DNA of 64,000 nt from Trogon surrucura (lineage: Eukaryota; Chordata; Aves; Trogoniformes; Trogonidae), in assembly GCA_020746105.1 (NCBI GenBank), contig CM036620.1, positions 26,558,604-26,622,603 of the forward strand, in the 5' to 3' direction. This document shows positions 1 to 11,176 of this stretch, one piece after another. The position numbers were made by a program, and so were the translations under genes. Positions within the stretch are counted from its first letter, which is position 1. Each line of letters begins with the position of its first letter. The notes below the pieces were generated by a model. It made no database searches. It was not told the DNA's origin and saw only the letters and a program-made list of their open reading frames with translations.

Positions 1-20
1 GCATTACTAGACCAGTAAAC

Positions 21-54
21 GGGGGGGGGTGGGTGGGAGGGGCAGGGAGGGGAG
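21..54 (+). repeat. G-rich tract, G-quadruplex-like
   Basis: A run of nine G followed by GGG, GGG, GGGG, GGG and GGGG runs separated by one to three bases. It meets the usual quadruplex pattern on the plus strand. It sits at the window edge, so its context is unknown. Confidence 0.6.
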
Positions 55-1539
55 AGGTTTCTTAGTAGTGGAAATGCCAGCCTGGAATTTGAACCTTTGC
101 GGGTCTCCCAAGGAGAAAAGGTCTTTAAAACGCAAAGAGCAAATATTTACAGTCACAGAAGCCACAGTAATGCAGAGAACAGTATTCCCTCTAAGTGGGA
201 GAAAAGCAAGTGAATGGACTCAAATCTGTGCTGATTAGTACCTCACATCAATTCCTCAGAGCAGAGTATTTCCCCACTTGTCAGCCAAGAAAATATTCTA
301 CCTTGCCATCCACTGGAAATCCTCATTTAATACCAGCCAGCAAAGAGCACAAGGGTTTCTATGAACAATGAATTTCCAACACAACACAGCACTGATCCAG
401 CTTTCAGGAACTACCCCTGTGAAAGGTTGTGAAAACCAATCTCTCTGAAGACATCTTCATCTGGTTTACTACCTAGTAAATTAGGATGTCTTAAAAATTT
501 TAAAATACTAGTTAAAAAAAGTAGAGCCAGAATAATTTTTTTTTTTTTTTTTTACTCTCTATTTGGCATTAAGATGCACACATATGCCCCAGCACAGAAA
601 GATTTTAAAATGCTCTTAAACAAATTCTGCGTACAACAAAAATTAAGCATTTTTAAAGGCTTAAGCTTTAGGGGCATCTCAAAATGCCGAGCCATGCAGA
701 AGACTTTCTGGTCTGTCAGACAACAGACATCTTCAGAGGAGCATTGTTTGCAGAGCGTGCGACAGGTGTCCTCACCGTTTTTGTTCAGAGAGAGTGAGGC
801 TCAGTTACAGTACCGTAGCTCTTGGGAAGCAGTTCTCCTGCAGCAGTAGGCTTGGAAAATCCTACCTAAGGGAAGATCTGTACCTCTGGTATAGCCCTGA
901 GCTGCAGATCTGACTGCTCCAGAGCTAGAAGGAGACTTGCTATATTTGCAAGCATTTCTATTTCCCAGGCAAGCAGGAAATTTTCAAGTCTGTAGAAGTT
1001 TTAGGAACCCCCCACAGGCTGAAGCTGTTCATCTGAAGCGTGTAAAAGTTGTGCTGAGACAGAAAACAAGGCTAGACAGAGTTGACAGTCGGCAAAGGCC
1101 AGGCACTTGAGACCTTTTCAGCAAACCTCAGTTTTCACTAGCCTGGGTGTACAGCTGGGTGTTCATGTGACATCCTGCATGTGGGTCACACAGGCATTCA
1201 GTGAGGAGCAGGACAGCTCAGCTTTGGAGGGAGGGATGGTAGCAGTAACCACCACCCGACTCTGCCCCATTTGTGAGCAAAAAACTCCACCTCTTGCTTC
1301 AGTGGGGCTGTTGCATCCATGCCACTAGAAATTATTTTTGCTGCAGGCCTGCGTGCATTTGCATCCCAGGGAGAGCGTGAGGAGACAACATCTTGCCGGG
1401 AAGGCATTGTGCAAACAATGTCCAGCAAGAGCCTGGTGTCTCCAAGCGCCCCTCTGTGCCCTGTCACAGCCTGCTGGGCTGGGCATGGGGGGCATTTCTC
1501 TCTCAGCTCTTCCACTGAGACAGGTCTCCTCTGCTTGGG
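55..1539. other. Intergenic, nothing recognised
   Basis: Unique-looking AT-rich DNA rising in GC content towards the CpG island. A 17-base T run lies near 537-554. The short open frames show no family similarity. Confidence 0.6.
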
Positions 1540-2490
1540 ACACCCACGCTGGAGGCACCATTTGCCGATCGGGCTGGCAGAGACCAGGCCACGCAACCGC
1601 AGGTGCCCCCGCAAAAGCCTCACCTTTGTGAGGCAGCGGCGAAGCCCACCGACCCGTCCCCATCCTCCCCCTCTTCCCCAAGCCCCTCGGGTGGGGTGTG
1701 CGCCCCGGGGCTGCCCCTCTGCCGGCAACAGGTTGAATATTGTAGGTGTGGGCGATTAAAGTGTCGCCGGCACAATGGCGGTCTGTGTCCCATTCGCCAC
1801 GCCCGGGATCCTCTTTGGAAAGCGCACACAAGAGGTGACACGGCGCTGGCCCCCGCCATTATCCCGGCGGCATAGCGGCGCGGCCCGACCCGTCTCCCGG
1901 GAAATGGGGCTCCCCCGGCCGCCGCGGGACCACCGCGGCCGCGCGCCACTCCGCGCGCCCCGCCTCAACGGCCGTTCCCCCCCTTCGCCGGTCAACGGCT
2001 GCTCCCCCCGCCAACGGCCGGAGCGGAGGGGACGGGGGGAGCGAAAAGCCGACGGCAGCGCCTCCGAAGCCCTCCGCGGGGACAAGGAGCCTCCCCTCCC
2101 TCCACCGCTGAGGCCCCGAGGAATCAGATCGGGACCTCAGCACCATCACCGCCGTGTAGGAGCCGGCGGTGGTGCCGCAGCGCCACCATCCGGGCGGCGG
2201 CGGGTGGGACAGGGCTGCCGGCACCAGCCGCGAAAACAGCTCTCGTTCCGCGTTCACCGCGTCGTGGCTCGCTCAGCTGAGGGTAACAGCTGGTCAAGGG
2301 CTTGTTGAGACCCTGGCACTGGATGGTCAACAGCCTCCCTGGTGGGAGCTCCTGAAACGCAGGTTTGCTCCCACAGTGGAGCCGATGCACTACGGAGCAC
2401 TCTTCTGCCACACTTTCCCCGACCAGCCGTGGCTCGACGCGGGCTACGAGCGCCCGCCGGCCGCCTTAAAGGAGGTTCCCGGCTGCTCCC
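1540..2490. promoter_or_regulatory. CpG island without a recognised gene
   Basis: GC-rich DNA packed with CpG dinucleotides stands out sharply from AT-rich flanks. It contains a YY1-like motif ACAATGGCGG at about 1773-1782, typical of vertebrate promoters, and many GGCCG/CGGCC blocks. Overlapping open frames exist on both strands (for example 1775-2308 plus and 1859-2257 minus), as expected in stop-poor GC-rich DNA; none resembles a known protein. Donor-like CAGGTGAAG occurs on the plus strand just beyond it (about 2527-2535, and CCAGGTGAAGAG near 2609). It lies about 9 kb past the GRID2 3' end. It may be a promoter for a non-coding transcript or a regulatory domain near ATOH1. Confidence 0.7.
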
Positions 2491-3017
2491 CACTCACCTG
2501 AGCAAGGCCGCTAACAGCAGCAGGGGCCAGGTGAAGCCACCAGGGAGTAAATGCAGCACTTATCCCAGGCAGACGATCTGCACGAGATACAAAGTAGTAA
2601 ATTCAAGCCAGGTGAAGAGACAAGGACAAATTTAGCCCCTTCTATGTGTCATGAATAGAAGTGCTGAAGCCGGCTGCATCACTTTTCTTTGAGAGTTAAC
2701 TAGCTTAAAGCCACAACTCTCCATAAGGGAAAATTCCAGTTAGGTGTTATACAAAGGAAACCATCTGCTGGGTTTGGGGTTTGCTGACTCCAGCAGCAGT
2801 GCTAAAGTGTTTTTTTTTTTTCCCCCATCTTTCCCCCCCTTTTTTGACCATGCTTTTGCAAGTGACCACCGTTCACTCAGGAAGATGAATGGAGAGATGT
2901 ATGCACAAGCACTGCACCTGCTAGTTCCTTACATGACTTCAGCCTGGGCAATAGAAATTCATGTCTATACCCCAAATTAATTTCTGTTTGTACTCCAGCA
3001 AATTACTATATGCCATG
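2491..3017. other. Shore of the CpG island
   Basis: GC content falls away from the island. There are two plus-strand donor-like CAGGTGAAG sequences and a T/C-rich tract at about 2808-2845. No gene is recognised. Confidence 0.5.
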
Positions 3018-3245
3018 GTAGCGAGGTGGGAGTCAGCCTCTTCTCCCAAGTAACAAGTGATGGGACAAGAGGAAATGGCCTCACATTCTGCTAGGGGAGG
3101 TTTAGACTGGACGTCAGGAAAAATTTCTGCACCAAAAGATTGTCAAGCTTCTCTAGGAACAGGCTGCCCAGAGAGGTGGCTGAGTCACCATCCCTGGAGG
3201 TATTTAAAAGATAAGTAGATGTGATGCTTAGAGACATGTTTTAAT
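3018..3245 (+). mobile_element. CR1 LINE fragment, 3' part without its terminus
   Basis: The plus strand carries typical CR1 3'-region blocks: GGTTTAGACTGGACGTCAGG near 3100, the AGGCTGCCCAGAGAGGTGG block near 3160-3180 and CCCTGGAGGTATTTAAAAG near 3192-3210. It breaks off after about 3245 without the usual octamer tail, so both ends are truncated. Diverged, hence old. Confidence 0.85.
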
Positions 3246-4713
3246 GTAAGCCTTTAAAAACTGAAGATTCCTGTGTCATCTGTACCTTCTATGTTGTATA
3301 GATAATCTAACAGGATATTTCTTTTTTTTTTTTATCATATAAAGTATTTTAGGGGAATTCTGATTTGTCAGTGGAGGTGAGGGGGGAGAGGAGAAGAAAA
3401 CTTCTCTGCAGTCTCCTAAATCTGCAGATATATAGCACCGATTCAAGCAAGAGCAGATATCCAGAAAGGTCTGTAAAAGTCAGAGCAATCCAAATCATTC
3501 CAGTATTGCAAGAGCACTATTTCATAAAGCAACATGCTTTTCTGTTACACTACATCAATTTCTTGCTGTGTTCACTGTCATGCCACAGAGACTATTCCTT
3601 AAAAACGTGTCAGATAGTGGGAGTAGCAAGTAACCACATTATTAGCTTTGTTCACAGTATTTGCTTTTCTTTCTCCTGTTCCCCCGTGTGTAAGCCAAAG
3701 AATTAATTAGTAACAACATGGGTCAGCTGTGATTACTTTTACTGTGGTCCACAGTGAATATTCATATGGAGGCAATATTCAAAACCGAACAAGACCTCCC
3801 CACTGTGTGTGTGAAGAAGCGTGTTCCTGGCCAGTGGGGGAGAAAAGCAAGCTTACCAGCGGTGGCAGGGCTACAATGCACTCAAAAAGCTCCCCACTCC
3901 CCTCTGTTTTTCCTGCCGTTTGACAGGGACACAAGCTAGACTGGCAGAGGGAGGCTAGTATAACACAAACACAAACCCCACACAACCCCTGAGAAGGCTG
4001 TGCAGCTTTTTTATCATGTTTTTTAATTTCCAGCAGTTATGTGACATTTACCACATCCACACCAGGCTCCCAGGCAAAATGCTTGCCATAGTGTCTTCTG
4101 GCTACCTCTGGCTGTGCCAAATGGGAAAGGAGGGTCCATCTGCAGTTGAGTATGGGGAGTAGGCAGCACTTCTGGGCTTTGCTTTGAGTGGCCACAAAAG
4201 TCAGATGGGGCAATTTCCTGTATTTAGAAGGAGGATATGATATTTATGTTCATGAGACTGGTTCCTATGGATGTTTGCAAGTGGGGCTTTGATGCTGTTG
4301 ATGCCACAATCCATACATAATCACAGAGCTAATAGGGAAGCCTGTGTAGTTAGAAGGGGCTGCTGAGAAGGGAGGGGCTGCTTTCCACCTCCCTGGCTTG
4401 CTACATTTATCCCACCTGCAGTCATGGGACTATAGATCTCATGATAATCATCCCATTGAACCCCTCCCTAGTGATGGCCTGTCTATAGTCGTGCCAGTGT
4501 GGGGAACTGCGATACTGCACCCTGAGTAGCAATGATGCTGCTGCAGCCCCGTGGGAAGGGGGGGAGGCAGGCAAAGCTTGGCTGTCCTGGTGGGCAACCA
4601 GGTGCGAATCCTCAAATTTAGAGGGTGTGTGTCATACTTGCCTTGAAATAAACACTCCTTTCCTTTATCCTCTTGCTCTCCATAACCTCCCCTGACTGTG
4701 GTGCTGGGTGGTC
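3246..4713. other. Intergenic, possible old LTR 3' end
   Basis: Mostly unassigned DNA. Just before the LTR at 4714 there is an AATAAA on the plus strand (4647-4652) followed by a C/T-rich stretch, which resembles the poly(A)/R region of an LTR. I could not find its start or a family, so it is only noted here. A short run of purine/C-rich CACA sequence lies near 3965-3985. Confidence 0.4.
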
Positions 4714-5230
4714 TGTCCTGGTTTCACTGGGATAGAATCAGAAAATCAGCTTTCTATTCAGAAAAGCTGCATTTTTGAGAAGACTGCAATATCTGACTTG
4801 GTGAGAACACAGCTGATAAGACAATATGGTTTTGTTTGTGGCCAGACACGTTGTGCAGGTCCCCATAGTGATCAAGGCCTTCAGCAGTTTGAGTTAGCCA
4901 GGTGCTACAGCTAGGAGGAGAGAAAGCCAGGGCAGCTGACCCAAGCTGGCCAACAGAAACATTCCACACCGTAAATGTCATGCTCCTTTATTGGGGACAG
5001 TCTCTTCTCTTGATGCCTGAGGGCCACCATCCCTGGAGGGTCTCACCCATCATTCTGCTCCCAAGTGCCACACTTGAATATAACTTTGTGTATTTTCTAT
5101 TAGGTTTAATAGTAGTTTTACTAGTATTTTTTGTTATTAAATCTTTTCCATTTCAACACATCACTCTCCTTTCCTCTTGCCTATTCCCCTTCTCAGGTTG
5201 GGGGGCATTAGGTGACAGAACAACTCACTA
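4714..5230 (+). mobile_element. Solo LTR of an avian endogenous retrovirus (diverged)
   Basis: It starts TGTCCTGGTTTCACTGG at 4714, like a very common bird LTR family. It continues with the family's internal landmarks in order: CAGGGCAGCTGACCCAAGC (about 4930), the TTCCACACC block (about 4962), GTCATGCTC (about 4977), and a late TTATTAAATCTTTT stretch (about 5134). No gag or pol lies beside it, so it is a solo LTR. The 3' boundary is blurred by divergence and is placed roughly. Family name from memory only; a RepeatMasker run would settle it. Confidence 0.65.
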
Positions 5231-5599
5231 AATGAAGAGAGGGTCAAATGGAGGGTGGGGAGGTGGGAGAACTTGCTTGCAGCTGAGACAGAGCTTTAGT
5301 GGGGAGCCCAGCTGCAGAGCACTCACCTGGTTGGCTGGAACAGAAGGCACTTACAGGGCTGCAAAAGCAAACCTGCGTGTTACACCTCGGCAGAGGCTGT
5401 GCTTGAGCTGCCAGTATTCACACCCTGTGAGGCCAAGTTCTTACACTGCCACACCAGCTGTGTCATGGGCTGGGACAGTCATCTAAGGAAGTACCTGCAG
5501 ATGCGTGGTTAACACCTCCCTCTTCCCTTCCCCTCCCCTCCTTTTACTAATTTATGGATTTGCCTTAAATTCCTTATTTTGATTTGGGGGATGCATTTA
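5231..5599. other. Intergenic, nothing recognised
   Basis: G-rich then C/T-rich DNA (5515-5540) between the LTR and a CR1 fragment. No gene or repeat family is recognised. Confidence 0.5.
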
Positions 5600-5730
5600 G
5601 AATAGAACCATAGAATCATAAAATCATTGAGGTTGGAAAAGACCTCTAAGGTCATCAAGTCCAACTGTATCACGTTGTAGTAGTATCACGACTGCTAAAC
5701 TATATCCTGAAGTGCCTTATAGTGGGTGAT
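5600..5730 (-). mobile_element. CR1 LINE 3'-end fragment
   Basis: The plus strand starts with the complement of the CR1 octamer tail (CCATAGAATCATAAAATCAT at about 5608), then GGTTGGAAAAGACCTCTAAG and TCATCAAGTCCAACTGTAT, then a diverged block near CTAAACTATATCCTGAAGTG. This is the 3' end of a minus-strand CR1, strongly 5'-truncated. Confidence 0.88.
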
Positions 5731-6700
5731 AGCTGGATTTGCAAATAAAGCTGTTAATTTCTGTTTTGGCACCTCGCAGCAGTCCTTAGCTCATGCGGTG
5801 TTTGGCTCATCACCTGCTTAGAACAAGGAGTGGGACACAAGCACTTGTGGTTTTTTTGGAAAGGGAAAAAATATCCTGTATTGAAAGAAAAGCTGGCCTT
5901 ATTAGTGTGGGTAGGAACAATTAGCTACAGGAGCATTGAGATGTCATGCCATGGTGGAGGGGTGCCCTGTGCGTGCTGGGCTGCAGGTAGCTTGCTTTTT
6001 CCACTGGTATGGCAGTCATCAATCTCAGGCATTTGTAACCAGGGCTGCACCTGCTCACATATGCCTTGCTTTGGGCAGCGTGACCAGGGCCTCTGGGGAA
6101 AGCTCCTGGTTTGTTGTGGGAGGCTCACTTGGTGTATCCCTACCGTGTGGTGCTCTCCAGCTGCTGCTGAGCTCACACACCACTTCTGGTGGGAGCTAGG
6201 GAGAAATGTGTCACCTACGTATTTGCCTCTGTAGCCCTGCTTACAAGCCTCAGGTATGTCCAGAACAGCCCCTGCTGTTCTTAAGGGGCCACAGGTGGTC
6301 TGAAATAACTGCCAGGGCAAGAGGGAGCAGTGGTGAATGGGTGTCTCTGGCCTGTGAAGATGGCAGACATTGCCTCTTCCAACTGGCAACCCATCCAAGT
6401 GGTGCAACCCTCTCCCTGGCTCCCTGCTTGCATCCGTCTCACCCCAGTATCCTCAGCTAAAAGTCCTTCTCTGCCCATTCAGGGAGGAAGGATTTATTTT
6501 TCCTCTTACAGCAGTGAATTGGTTCTGAGATACTGAGTTTTTGTTTCTGCCTCAAATTTCCCATGTCACCTGGAGCACAGTGGTTAGTGACTTGAAAGTT
6601 TAGTTTTCTGGCTGTAATATTTTCCTTCTTTCTTATGAATGTTACAGAAATAAATTCTGCCAAAATGGTACATGCAAAGCGTCACACCACTGTAATGAAT
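5731..6700. other. Intergenic, nothing recognised
   Basis: Mixed-composition DNA with overlapping short frames on both strands (5830-6536). None resembles a known protein. Confidence 0.5.
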
Positions 6701-6775
6701 CAGAATCATAGAACTGTTGAGGCTTGAAAAGACCTCTGAGATCATCGAGTCCAGCCTGTGACCCAACACCATCAT
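6701..6775 (-). mobile_element. Older CR1 fragment, left piece, split by a younger CR1
   Basis: Minus-strand CR1 3' end: CAGAATCATAGAACTGTTGA, then AAAAGACCTCTGAGATCATC and GTGACCCAACACCATCAT. It stops where the young CR1 tail begins and appears to resume at 8741 with CTAGACCATGGCACTAAGTG, the block that normally follows in this CR1 type. Confidence 0.8.
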
Positions 6776-8740
6776 ATCATAGAATCATAGAATCATAGAA
6801 TGTTAGGGATTGGAAGGGACCTCGAAAGATCATCAAGTCCAATCCCCCTGCCAGAGCAGGAATGCCTAGATTACGCTACACACGAACGTGTCCAGGCAGG
6901 TCTTGAATGTCTCCAGAGAAGGAGACTCCACAACCTCTCTGGGCAGCCTGTTCCAGTGTTCCGTCACCCTCACTGAGAAGAAGTTTCTTCTCGAGTTTAA
7001 GCGGAACCTCTTATGTTCCATTTTCAGCCCATTACCCCTTGTCCTATCAGTGGTTGTCACCGACAAGAGCCTGGCTCCATCCTCGTGGCACTCACCCTTG
7101 ATATATTTGTAAACATTAATGAGGTCACCCCTCAGTCTCCTCTTCTCCAAACTAAAGAGCCCCAGCTCCCTCAGCCTTTTCTCATAAGGGAGATGCTCCA
7201 CTCCCTTAATCATCCTAGTTGCCCTGTGCTGGACTCTCTCCAGCAGTTCCCTGTCTTTCTTGAACTGAGTGGCCCAGAACTGGACACAGTATTCCAGATG
7301 GGGTCTCACCAGGGCAGAGTAGAGGGGAAGGAGAACCTCTCTCGACCTACTAACCACCCCCCTTCTAATACACCCCAGGATGCCATTGGCCTTCCTGGCC
7401 ACAAGGGCACAGTGCTGGCTCATGGCCATCCTGCTGTCCACCAAGACTCCCAGGTCCCTTTATATTTCATTAAATTTTTCCCCACCCAACCCTCCAGCCT
7501 GTCCAGGTCTCGCTGAATGGCAGCACAGCCTTCTGGTGTGTCAGCCACTCCTCCCAGCTTGGTGTCATCAGCAAACTTGCTGATAGTACTCTCTAGTCCC
7601 TCATCCAAGTCATCGATGAATATATTGAATAATACTGGTCCCAGTACCGACCCTTGAGGGACTCCACTGGATACAGGCCTCCAACCAGACTCCGCCCCAT
7701 TGACCACAACTCTTTGGCTTCTTCCCCTTAGCCAGTTCACAGTCCACCTCACTACCCGAGAGTCTAGACCACACTTCCTCAGTTTAGCAGCAAGGATGCT
7801 GTGGGAGACTGTGTCAAATGCTTTACTGAAGTCAAGGTAGACCACATCCACCGCTCTGCCATCATCTATCCACCTTGTTACATCCTCGTAAAAGGCTACG
7901 AGGTTAGTCAAGCACGACTTCCTTTTGGTGAAGCCATGTTGACTGTCTCTAATGACCCTATTATCCCTGATATGCCTTGAGATGGCACCAAGGATAAGTC
8001 GTTCCATCACTTTCCCAGGGATGGAGGTGAGGCTGACCGGTCTATAGTTACCCGGGTCCTCCTTCTTGGCCTTTTTGAAGACTGGAGTGACATTTGCTTC
8101 CCTCCAGTCCTCAGGCACCTCTCCCGTCTCCCAAGACTTGGCAAAGATGATGGAGAGTGGTCTAGCAATGACATCAGCCAGCTCCCTCAGCACCCGTGGA
8201 TGCATCCCGTCTGGACCCATGGATTTATGGATGTCCAGATTGCTTAATTGGTCCCTAACCCAGTCCTCATCGACTAAAGCAAACTCCTCCACTGCCCTGA
8301 CTTCCTGTGGGGCCTCAGGGGAATGGGGCTCCTCAGGACAGCCTCCGGTACAGTAGACAGAGACAAAGAAGGCATTCAGTAACTCTGCCTTCTCTGTATC
8401 TTCTGTCACCAAGGCACCCACCTCATTCATCAGTGGGCCTACATTGCCTCTGGTGTTAGTTTTATCTGCCACGTATTTGAAAAAGCTCTTCCTGTTGTCC
8501 TTGACCCCTCTTGCCAGGTTCAATTCTAGGGAGGCCTTTGCTTTTCTAGTTGCCTCCCTACATCCTCGGACAACAGCCTTATATTCTTCCCAAGTGGCCA
8601 GCCCTGCCTTCCAAGATCTGTAAATTCTCCTCTTGCACTTGAGCTTACCCAGCAGATCCCTGTTTAGCCACGCAGGTCTCCTGGCTCCCTTCCTTGACTT
8701 CCTATGTGTCGGGATGCTCTGATCTTGAGCACGGTAGAAG
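6776..8740 (-). mobile_element. Young 5'-truncated CR1 LINE with reverse transcriptase region
   Basis: A minus-strand CR1 of about 1.96 kb, the longest repeat with coding sequence in the window. Its 3' end shows three copies of the octamer tail (ATCATAGA type, 6776-6800). It has a short 3' UTR and most of the C-terminal half of ORF2. The 5' UTR, ORF1 and the endonuclease domain of ORF2 are missing, as expected for LINE 5' truncation. Long open frames remain, so divergence is modest. It is inserted inside an older CR1 (6701-6775 and 8741-8783). Confidence 0.93.
6866..8740 (-). pseudogene. CR1 ORF2 fragment: reverse transcriptase, broken by a deletion
   Basis: The upstream frame (to 7420) has, numbered from an ATG at 8754 that belongs to flanking DNA, an RT fingers region with SMGPDGMHP at about 178-186, [13 protein letters not shown] at 306-318 (first catalytic Asp), [10 protein letters not shown] at 364-373, and FADDTKLGG at 394-402 (catalytic Asp pair). 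After NLMKY the frame is lost. The thumb and C-terminal region continue in another frame (6866-7444) with [36 protein letters not shown] and [14 protein letters not shown]. Compared with the family, roughly 30 residues expected between NLMKY and DLGVLVD are absent, so a small out-of-frame deletion lies near 7455-7475. With the endonuclease missing too, the element cannot be active. Confidence 0.93.
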
Positions 8741-8783
8741 CTAGACCATGGCACTAAGTGCCATATCCAGCCTCTCCTTAAAG
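8741..8783 (-). mobile_element. Older CR1 fragment, right piece
   Basis: CTAGACCATGGCACTAAGTG and CCATATCCAGCCTCTCCTTA are the CR1 blocks expected directly after the piece ending at 6775. The similarity fades after CTCCTTAAAG, where the older element was itself truncated. Confidence 0.7.
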
Positions 8784-11149
8784 AATGGTGCAGGGAGGAG
8801 CAGATTTGACAGATAGTAAATTTGTTTGTATAACTATGCCTTTAGAAAGGTATTTTGTTTCATGAAAATTCATGGCTTCTGTAATTTTGGGGCATTGGTG
8901 CAGTATTTTGGTTAGGAATTCATTAGGTTTTGAATCATTTTGCCTGCACTGACCTTCCTTTGGAGGCTTCTGTTTCTGACCTCATGAATGATGCCTTGGG
9001 TGAGACATGACAAGCTGATAGGTTGTGATGATGCATTCACGGTTGCCCACTGGTCTTGATGTGACACGTGGCTGCTAGTGTTCATGTCCCAGTGCTCATC
9101 GAAACTCATATTTAGGAACAGATACTTGATTTTGACATTTATTTCAAAACAGCTCTACTGAGTGAGGAGGAAACACAGGTATCCGAACTGAGAAAAAAAA
9201 AAAAAAAAGATAAATCAAGGCTGCATTGGTGTGATGCTGTTGTTGTTTTGGAGACTATTTTTTCACTAGCTATGCTTGTGAGCAGGCACACAGGAAGCTG
9301 GTTTACTTTTCATATCATCACCTTTGTGCAGATTTGAGAAATTAAACTTAGCTGGCATATTAACCTCCAGTATACTGTATTGACTCAGCTACAGGGAGTG
9401 TTCCCAGAAAGGCAGCTTTATTTTCTCATCACTTTAACATCCTACATGAGTGGGAAAGAAAAAGATACTGCTAACAAAATCGATTTAGGAAACGATATTA
9501 GTACTTTGTTTTCTGAAGACAAGAGGGAAACCCAGAAGACTTTGGCTCTGGTCATGCTGTGGCCAAGTCAGTGACAGCTACAATCATTCACCTGGCTGGC
9601 ACAGCAGGACTATTTTTTATCTCCAGGTATTCCACTACTGGTCAACAGAAACACCTTACTGACTGTATGTATGTATGTATGTATGTCTTCTTCCACTGAT
9701 CGCTTTTTCTTTGTAGCTGGTACGTCAAAACGGCTGCGTAACTGGAATCACCACTCAAACAACTCATCTTTATGTACAACTGGCTTGTATTTGCAGGGGA
9801 GCTACTGCAGCAGACACACTTGACAGTCTTTAACGCTATTACTTCACCAAGTTTTTATTTAAAGAAAGGAAGAAGTGTCACATAGGGTTCACCTTAATGT
9901 AGCCCATTACAGAGAGTACATATGTAGTATCTGTAAAACTACCTAGCTCTAGAGAGGGACATCTGTGAGCATAAGCGTTGGGGACAATGCCTATGTTAAA
10001 GATGAAGTGAATGGCTTCTGATTCCAACAGGACCGCAGTTTCCAAGAGGTCATGATTACTTTACAGATCAAGAATAGCCTAAAACTAGAACTCTGATCAT
10101 ACAAGCATCTTTGTGGCTAAGGGAAACCCTACTAGACACATTGTAATATGTGTAAGGTCTTGTAGGGTCAGTGCCTCAGTTTGCCATAACTCTGTCTCAG
10201 AGAACATAAGCAGAGCTTGTCTCTTGGCTGATTTTTAGGAAATAATAAAAGCAGCCTGATTATAAAAGCTTCTAGCATCCTGTTGCCAGGCATTTAGTGC
10301 CCACTGATGTACGAGCCTCTTGGCATTATTACTGTGTAGGCACCTTTAAACTTTAACCACAAGTCACTTTCAATAATCTAACTTCCTTTAGATCTGTGTT
10401 CAGATTTGTTTTAACATAGCAATGAACTGAGGACTGCTTCCAATGTGTTTCTGAAACTATTAAATGAAGTCCCCTGAATACTCTCTAAGCTCAACAGAAA
10501 ATTGTAAGAGGTCAAAAATACTATTAAGTAAATAAAATATACTGAATATAAGAAGCCAGCAGACAAACTCTGGATGCTCCAAATTAAATCATCATGATGT
10601 TATTTTGCACAACTTACTAAGGACTAGGCCATTAACATGCTAATGAAATTTAAGGATTGAGAAGGCCATAATGAAATACAGGCTAATTCTCTTACACTAA
10701 AACTTCTGTCAAATCTAAAGGCAATGTATACCCAGTATCAGAGTAAACTAACTTCTGGTCAAATAAAGATGGCCAAATGTGATTCTGTAAAAATAACGAC
10801 CATGTTCCAAGAAAATTCTTAAGTTTATACTAAAAGGAATGGAGGTGGGATGCAGTATTTCTACAAATCACATCCCATACATGTCAGTGCCAATGAACTC
10901 TAAAATCATTCTCCAGAATGCTATCTGTATACATTTTCTAAAATCTAAGCCAGACACTAATAAAAACCATGGTAAATCTTGGTGATTTCCGTGGATGCTT
11001 TACACTGAACTAACTCACAGTGGCCTGACGAGCTCATCCCGTCTCCATGGGCTAAATCTCCCTCAGTAACGGTGCGACAAAAACATTCACGAGCAGACGT
11101 CGCACCAGAGACCAAATATCTCACAGCACTCAACAATTAAACAGGAGGA
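8784..11149. other. Intergenic DNA downstream of GRID2
   Basis: AT-rich unassigned DNA with a 16-base A run (9193-9208) and a (TATG)n microsatellite listed separately. No open frame of interest; 9575-11149 has none over 60 codons. Part of it could be 3' UTR if a more distal poly(A) site is used. Confidence 0.55.
9664..9686. repeat. (TATG)n microsatellite
   Basis: Just under six uninterrupted copies of a tetranucleotide (TGTA phase). Likely length-polymorphic. Confidence 0.9.
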
Positions 11150-11170
11150 AACACAAGTTTAGAAAACAAT

Positions 11171-11176
11171 TTTATT
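11171..11176 (-). terminator. Distal GRID2 poly(A) signal AATAAA
   Basis: The minus strand reads AATAAA here, followed within about 20-60 bases by GT-rich sequence (ACTTGTGTTTCC, then GTTGAGTGCTGTG), the usual arrangement for cleavage at about 11145-11160. It is the most distal strong candidate before the sequence becomes ordinary intergenic DNA. Confidence 0.6.

Noticed and set aside
1775-2308. 177-codon frame starting at ACAATGGCGG in the CpG island
   Set aside because: GC-rich DNA is stop-poor on both strands here; the peptide is low complexity with no family similarity, and the ATG doubles as a YY1-like motif.
1-11149. ATOH1 expected downstream of GRID2
   Set aside because: No bHLH domain or other ATOH1 sequence appears in any frame; the gene presumably lies beyond position 1.
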